Of a stretch of 64,000 nt of DNA, positions 61,383 to 64,000 are shown piece after piece. Where the stretch lies: positions 1 to 64,000 of the forward strand of contig NZ_BMQV01000004.1 in assembly GCF_014648295.1 (NCBI RefSeq). Reading direction: 5' to 3'. A program made the translations under genes and the position numbers. Each line of letters begins with the position of its first letter. Position 1 is the stretch's first letter. This stretch comes from Shewanella saliphila. GTDB lineage: Bacteria; Pseudomonadota; Gammaproteobacteria; Enterobacterales; Shewanellaceae. A model generated the notes under the pieces. The model was not told the DNA's origin, did not search any database, and saw nothing but the letters and a program-made list of their open reading frames with translations.

Positions 61383-62762
61383 ATGGCTAAAGCTCCAAAA
61401 ATGGCATTTGTGTGTGACGATTGTGGTATGGATTATCCGCGTTGGCAGGGACAATGTCGTTGTGGTGCCTGGAATACCTTAGTTGAGGTGCGCCTATCTG
61501 CCGCTAAAACGTCAGCATCTCGTCCTGCGGTATTAGGTTATGCCGGTGCGGCAGGTGGTGGGGCCAAAAAACTTAATGACGTCGAGTCCGTTGAAGCTGA
61601 AAAAAGGCTGACGGGTATAGGCGAGTTAGACAGGGTACTCAGTGGCGGCTTGACGACAGGTTCGGTCAATATCATTTCTGGCGATCCAGGGGCGGGTAAA
61701 ACCACTTTACTGTCAGATCTTGTTGCGCGGATGTCGCAGTCGACAGCATCGTTATACTGTACTGCAGAAGAGTCTTTATCTCAGTTTAAAAACCGCGTAA
61801 ATCGCTTAAAACTGAATTATAACGAAGACAATTTATACTTGTTATCAGAAACCAGTGTTGAATCTATTATCGAGGAGTTAGAAGCAAAACAAATTAAGTT
61901 TGCGGTGATTGACTCAATTCAAGCGGTGGTAACCGAAAATGCCAATGGCAGCCCAGGTTCGCCTTCGCAAGTTAAAACAGCGGCGCAAGCGTTTACCCAA
62001 TATTGTAAAAAAAAAAACGTCACTATGTTTATCATTGCACATGTGAATAAAAATAATGAAATTGCAGGGCCGCAAACTTTGGTGCACATTGTCGATTCGT
62101 TATTGCATATTGATACCAATGACGGCCAAATCCGTACTTTAAGGGCCAATAAAAACCGTTTTGGTGATGTTGATACCGTGGGTATTTTCCGCATGAGCGA
62201 GCGTGGTATGGTGAGTGTTGATAACCCCAGTGAGATATTTTTATCTGGCTCTACAACGGACTCACCTGGCTCTACCATTACCTGTATCCGTAAAGGTAAC
62301 CGTAATTTATTATTAGAGATCCAATGTTTAACCACCGAAACTGAGTCAGAGTTTCCACAGCGAGTGTGCGTGGGGCTCAACATGAACCGGATTAAAATGT
62401 TAACTGGGATTCTACGTAAACATACCAAAACGAAGATTTTCCATGATACGTTTTTTAATATTGTCGGTGGTTTAAAAATTGATGAGTCTGAAACCTGTAT
62501 CGATTTAGCCTTAGTGACGGCATTATTGAGCAGTTTAAACGATTTTGTGGTGCCAAGAACGACCTGCATTATGGGAGAACTGAGCTTAAATGGTGATGTA
62601 AGGCCTATCGACAGCGGCGTGCCGAGAGTCAAAGAGGCGGCGCAACATGGTTTTACTGAGATATTTATTCCGTTTCGTAATTACCATAAATCAATGGAAG
62701 GCTTAGGCGTTAAAATTACCCCTGTAAAAACGATTCATGAGTTACTTGAGCTGATAAATTAG
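61383..62762 (+). CDS. radA: DNA repair protein RadA (branch-migration helicase)
   Basis: RecA-like helicase that processes recombination intermediates. The 459-aa protein (E. coli 460) has an N-terminal C4 zinc finger (Cys11, Cys14, Cys25, Cys27), Walker A GDPGAGKT (100-107), the RadA-specific KNRFG motif (257-261) and a C-terminal Lon-protease-like domain. ATG 61383 follows AGGAAG; an upstream in-frame ATG at 61368 is unlikely. A run of 11 A residues at 62007-62017 encodes Lys209-Asn212 and is a slippage-prone site. Confidence 0.96.
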   Translation: MAKAPKMAFVCDDCGMDYPRWQGQCRCGAWNTLVEVRLSAAKTSASRPAVLGYAGAAGGGAKKLNDVESVEAEKRLTGIGELDRVLSGGLTTGSVNIISGDPGAGKTTLLSDLVARMSQSTASLYCTAEESLSQFKNRVNRLKLNYNEDNLYLLSETSVESIIEELEAKQIKFAVIDSIQAVVTENANGSPGSPSQVKTAAQAFTQYCKKKNVTMFIIAHVNKNNEIAGPQTLVHIVDSLLHIDTNDGQIRTLRANKNRFGDVDTVGIFRMSERGMVSVDNPSEIFLSGSTTDSPGSTITCIRKGNRNLLLEIQCLTTETESEFPQRVCVGLNMNRIKMLTGILRKHTKTKIFHDTFFNIVGGLKIDESETCIDLALVTALLSSLNDFVVPRTTCIMGELSLNGDVRPIDSGVPRVKEAAQHGFTEIFIPFRNYHKSMEGLGVKITPVKTIHELLELIN

Positions 62763-62778
62763 TTTTTGTCCTGATCTG

Positions 62779-62808
62779 AAAAGGCAAACCACTAGGTTTG
62801 CCTTTTTC
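62779..62808 (+). terminator. terminator after radA
   Basis: AAAAGGCAAACC (62779-62790) and GGTTTGCCTTTT (62795-62806) enclose ACTA, ending in a T-run. Confidence 0.9.
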
Positions 62809-62895
62809 ATTTTATACGCAACAAAAATAATTAACGATAACGTCTAAGGATAACACCCCCAGTATAAGTCCCCCAGTATAAGCCCTCACTATTTC

Positions 62896-63261
62896 TTATG
62901 GTGCAGGTGTCATTAGTGAGGATAGCTCACGGTCGAGTAATTCGGCATCGCCCATGTTCAATTCAATAATTCGGCGTAAATGGGTAATGCTATCAACATC
63001 GATATGGGTACACTTTAACCCAAGGTGTTCGTGGGTTTTGTGCACGATAGCGGCTTCCATTTGCAGCTCAATGTCAGACTCTGGCAGTACGAATGCCAGT
63101 GTTAGAATCGTATTGAGTTGCCCTGTATAACCTTCTGGTAACTCAACGAGTGCCCCATTAAGGCTTAAATCTAAAATCTTGGTACGCCAAGTTTGCTCCG
63201 TTTGCGCTAAATGAGCGCTGGCAGCAAAAAAGATACGAGAAAATTTGCGTCTGTCATCCAT
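62896..63261 (-). CDS. single-domain PilZ protein (c-di-GMP binding)
   Basis: A 121-aa protein made of one PilZ domain. R5xxxR9 (in DDRRKFSR) and D31-L-S33-L-N-G36 give both c-di-GMP-binding motifs. The C-terminal helix (about 95-115) is typical. It lacks any output domain, so it probably acts by binding a partner. It is convergent with radA and is the second PilZ gene within 3 kb. Confidence 0.9.
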   Translation of the reverse strand: MDDRRKFSRIFFAASAHLAQTEQTWRTKILDLSLNGALVELPEGYTGQLNTILTLAFVLPESDIELQMEAAIVHKTHEHLGLKCTHIDVDSITHLRRIIELNMGDAELLDRELSSLMTPAP

Positions 63262-63372
63262 TGAGTACCCTTAATGCGTTTAATGATAACGAGTTATCGC
63301 TCGTCACCATTGAGTATGTTGTTATTGCTTAAGCATACTCGAAATTTATTTTTTTCGCTGAGTTTTTAAGCT

Positions 63373-63398
63373 AAAAAAGGAGCGCATTGCGCTCCTTA
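63373..63398 (-). terminator. terminator of the YjiH-like gene (minus strand)
   Basis: AAGGAGCGCA and TGCGCTCCTT form a 10-bp stem (63377-63386 with 63388-63397). The A-run at 63373-63378 gives a T-run on the minus strand, where the membrane gene ends. Confidence 0.85.
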
Positions 63399-63430
63399 TG
63401 GGGTAAGTCACAAATATAGCCAGTATTGAT

Positions 63431-64000
63431 TTATATGAGCAAATGGCCCATGAGCGCAATAACAGGCAGCGTGACCAATGTCCGCAAGATAAAGATGACA
63501 AACAGCTCAAAAAAGTTAACTGGAATTTTGCTGCCAATCAATAAAGCACCCACTTCACTCATGTAAATTAACTGCGTTACTGATAACGCGGCAATCACAA
63601 AACGGGTTAAATCTGACTCAATTGAGCTGGCTAAAATAGAAGGGATAAACATATCAGCAAAACCAACCACGATGGTTTTAGACGCTTCACTCGCTTCAGG
63701 AATTTGCAGCAGTTCTAGTAGTGGAATAAATGGCATACCAAGGTAGTTAAACAATGGTGTGTGCTCTGCCAATACTAATGCCACGGTACCAATGGCCATG
63801 ACAACCGGTATCACCCCAAATATCATGTCAACAACGTTTTTAACGCCTTCAACTAATACCTGCTTAACGCCACCAGCGGCTGCTGCACGTTGCATTGCTT
63901 GTTCAAATCCCCAAGACATAACGCCGTGATTTTCAGGTACGCTTTCGTCATCTTCATGACGTGGTGTGTTGTCGATATAAGTGTCTTTTTTCCATGACAG
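63431..64000 (-). CDS. YjiH-family membrane protein, 5' end cut by the window
   Basis: The reading frame stays open to the right edge, so only the C-terminal 189 codons are visible. Several transmembrane segments are clear (for example VVDMIFGVIPVVMAIGTVAL and VIALMGHLLI). The GFADMFIPSILASSIESDLTRF and VTQLIYMSEVGALLIGSKIP stretches resemble the nucleoside-recognition (gate) domain of YjiH-like proteins. The first visible residues (LSWKKDTYIDNTPRHEDDES) form a hydrophilic loop. The substrate is unknown. ATG 63919 is internal, not the start. Confidence 0.65.
   Translation of the reverse strand: MSWKKDTYIDNTPRHEDDESVPENHGVMSWGFEQAMQRAAAAGGVKQVLVEGVKNVVDMIFGVIPVVMAIGTVALVLAEHTPLFNYLGMPFIPLLELLQIPEASEASKTIVVGFADMFIPSILASSIESDLTRFVIAALSVTQLIYMSEVGALLIGSKIPVNFFELFVIFILRTLVTLPVIALMGHLLI

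Noticed and set aside
61919..62632. 237-codon open frame on the minus strand inside radA
   Set aside because: It is antisense to the conserved RadA core, has no recognisable domain, and is explained by codon complementarity.

Overview
The window is chromosomal DNA from a gammaproteobacterium, almost certainly a Shewanella (Alteromonadales). This rests on family recognition and gene order, not on a database search: dinB-pepD-aminopeptidase-purine permease-proBA-dnaKJ-dapB-carAB-greA-secDF-yhbY-rlmE-ftsH-folP-glmM-tpiA-secG-tRNA-Leu-tRNA-fMet-rimP-nusA-infB-rbfA-truB-rpsO-(GGDEF/EAL)-pnp-nlpI-prfC-tatD-nupC-tsx-deoCABD-ytjB/serB-radA is the order I know from Shewanella chromosomes. The DNA looks moderately AT-rich and is mostly conserved core genome. 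There is no prophage, CRISPR array or complete insertion sequence.

Layout. 1-122: the 3' end of a group II intron, ending 17 bp before the SOS box of dinB. 198-4514: dinB and two peptidases. 4515-5384: a gene-poor stretch that looks like an independent transcription unit, with a perfect -10 box, a 5' hairpin, a structured leader, a 31-codon ORF with a strong ribosome binding site, a structured 3' part and a strong terminator. 5385-9643: purine permease, proBA and a small membrane protein. 9987-13208: heat-shock dnaK-dnaJ behind a sigma-32 promoter. 13319-21615: RNA helicase, lipoprotein protease, FKBP isomerase, dapB and carAB. 21733-26309: greA with an attenuator-like leader, an unknown protein, a secDF pair without yajC, and a ~280-bp MITE whose terminus supplies the secF stop codon. 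26310-39910: the ribosome-assembly and translation superoperon region. 40029-47330: a c-di-GMP enzyme inserted divergently between rpsO and pnp, then pnp, nlpI and prfC. 47490-55642: nucleoside uptake and catabolism. 55662-64000: ytjB/serB, an alpha/beta hydrolase, two PilZ proteins flanking radA, and a truncated YjiH-like membrane gene.

How the genes work together. rimP-nusA-infB-rbfA-truB-rpsO and pnp cover transcription elongation, initiation, 30S maturation and RNA turnover. yhbY, rlmE and ftsH add ribosome assembly and membrane quality control. Tsx-like channel, NupC and DeoC/A/B/D form a full path from outer-membrane entry of nucleosides to glyceraldehyde 3-phosphate and acetaldehyde plus free bases. 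ProBA and CarAB feed proline and arginine/pyrimidine synthesis. A GGDEF/EAL enzyme and two PilZ proteins (three intact PilZ motifs) suggest local c-di-GMP signalling, although the genes are not in one operon.

The least explained piece is the RNA/small-protein locus at 4680-5136. The MITE at secF, the intron end at dinB, and the terminator-like leaders of greA and rimP are the next most useful places to look.
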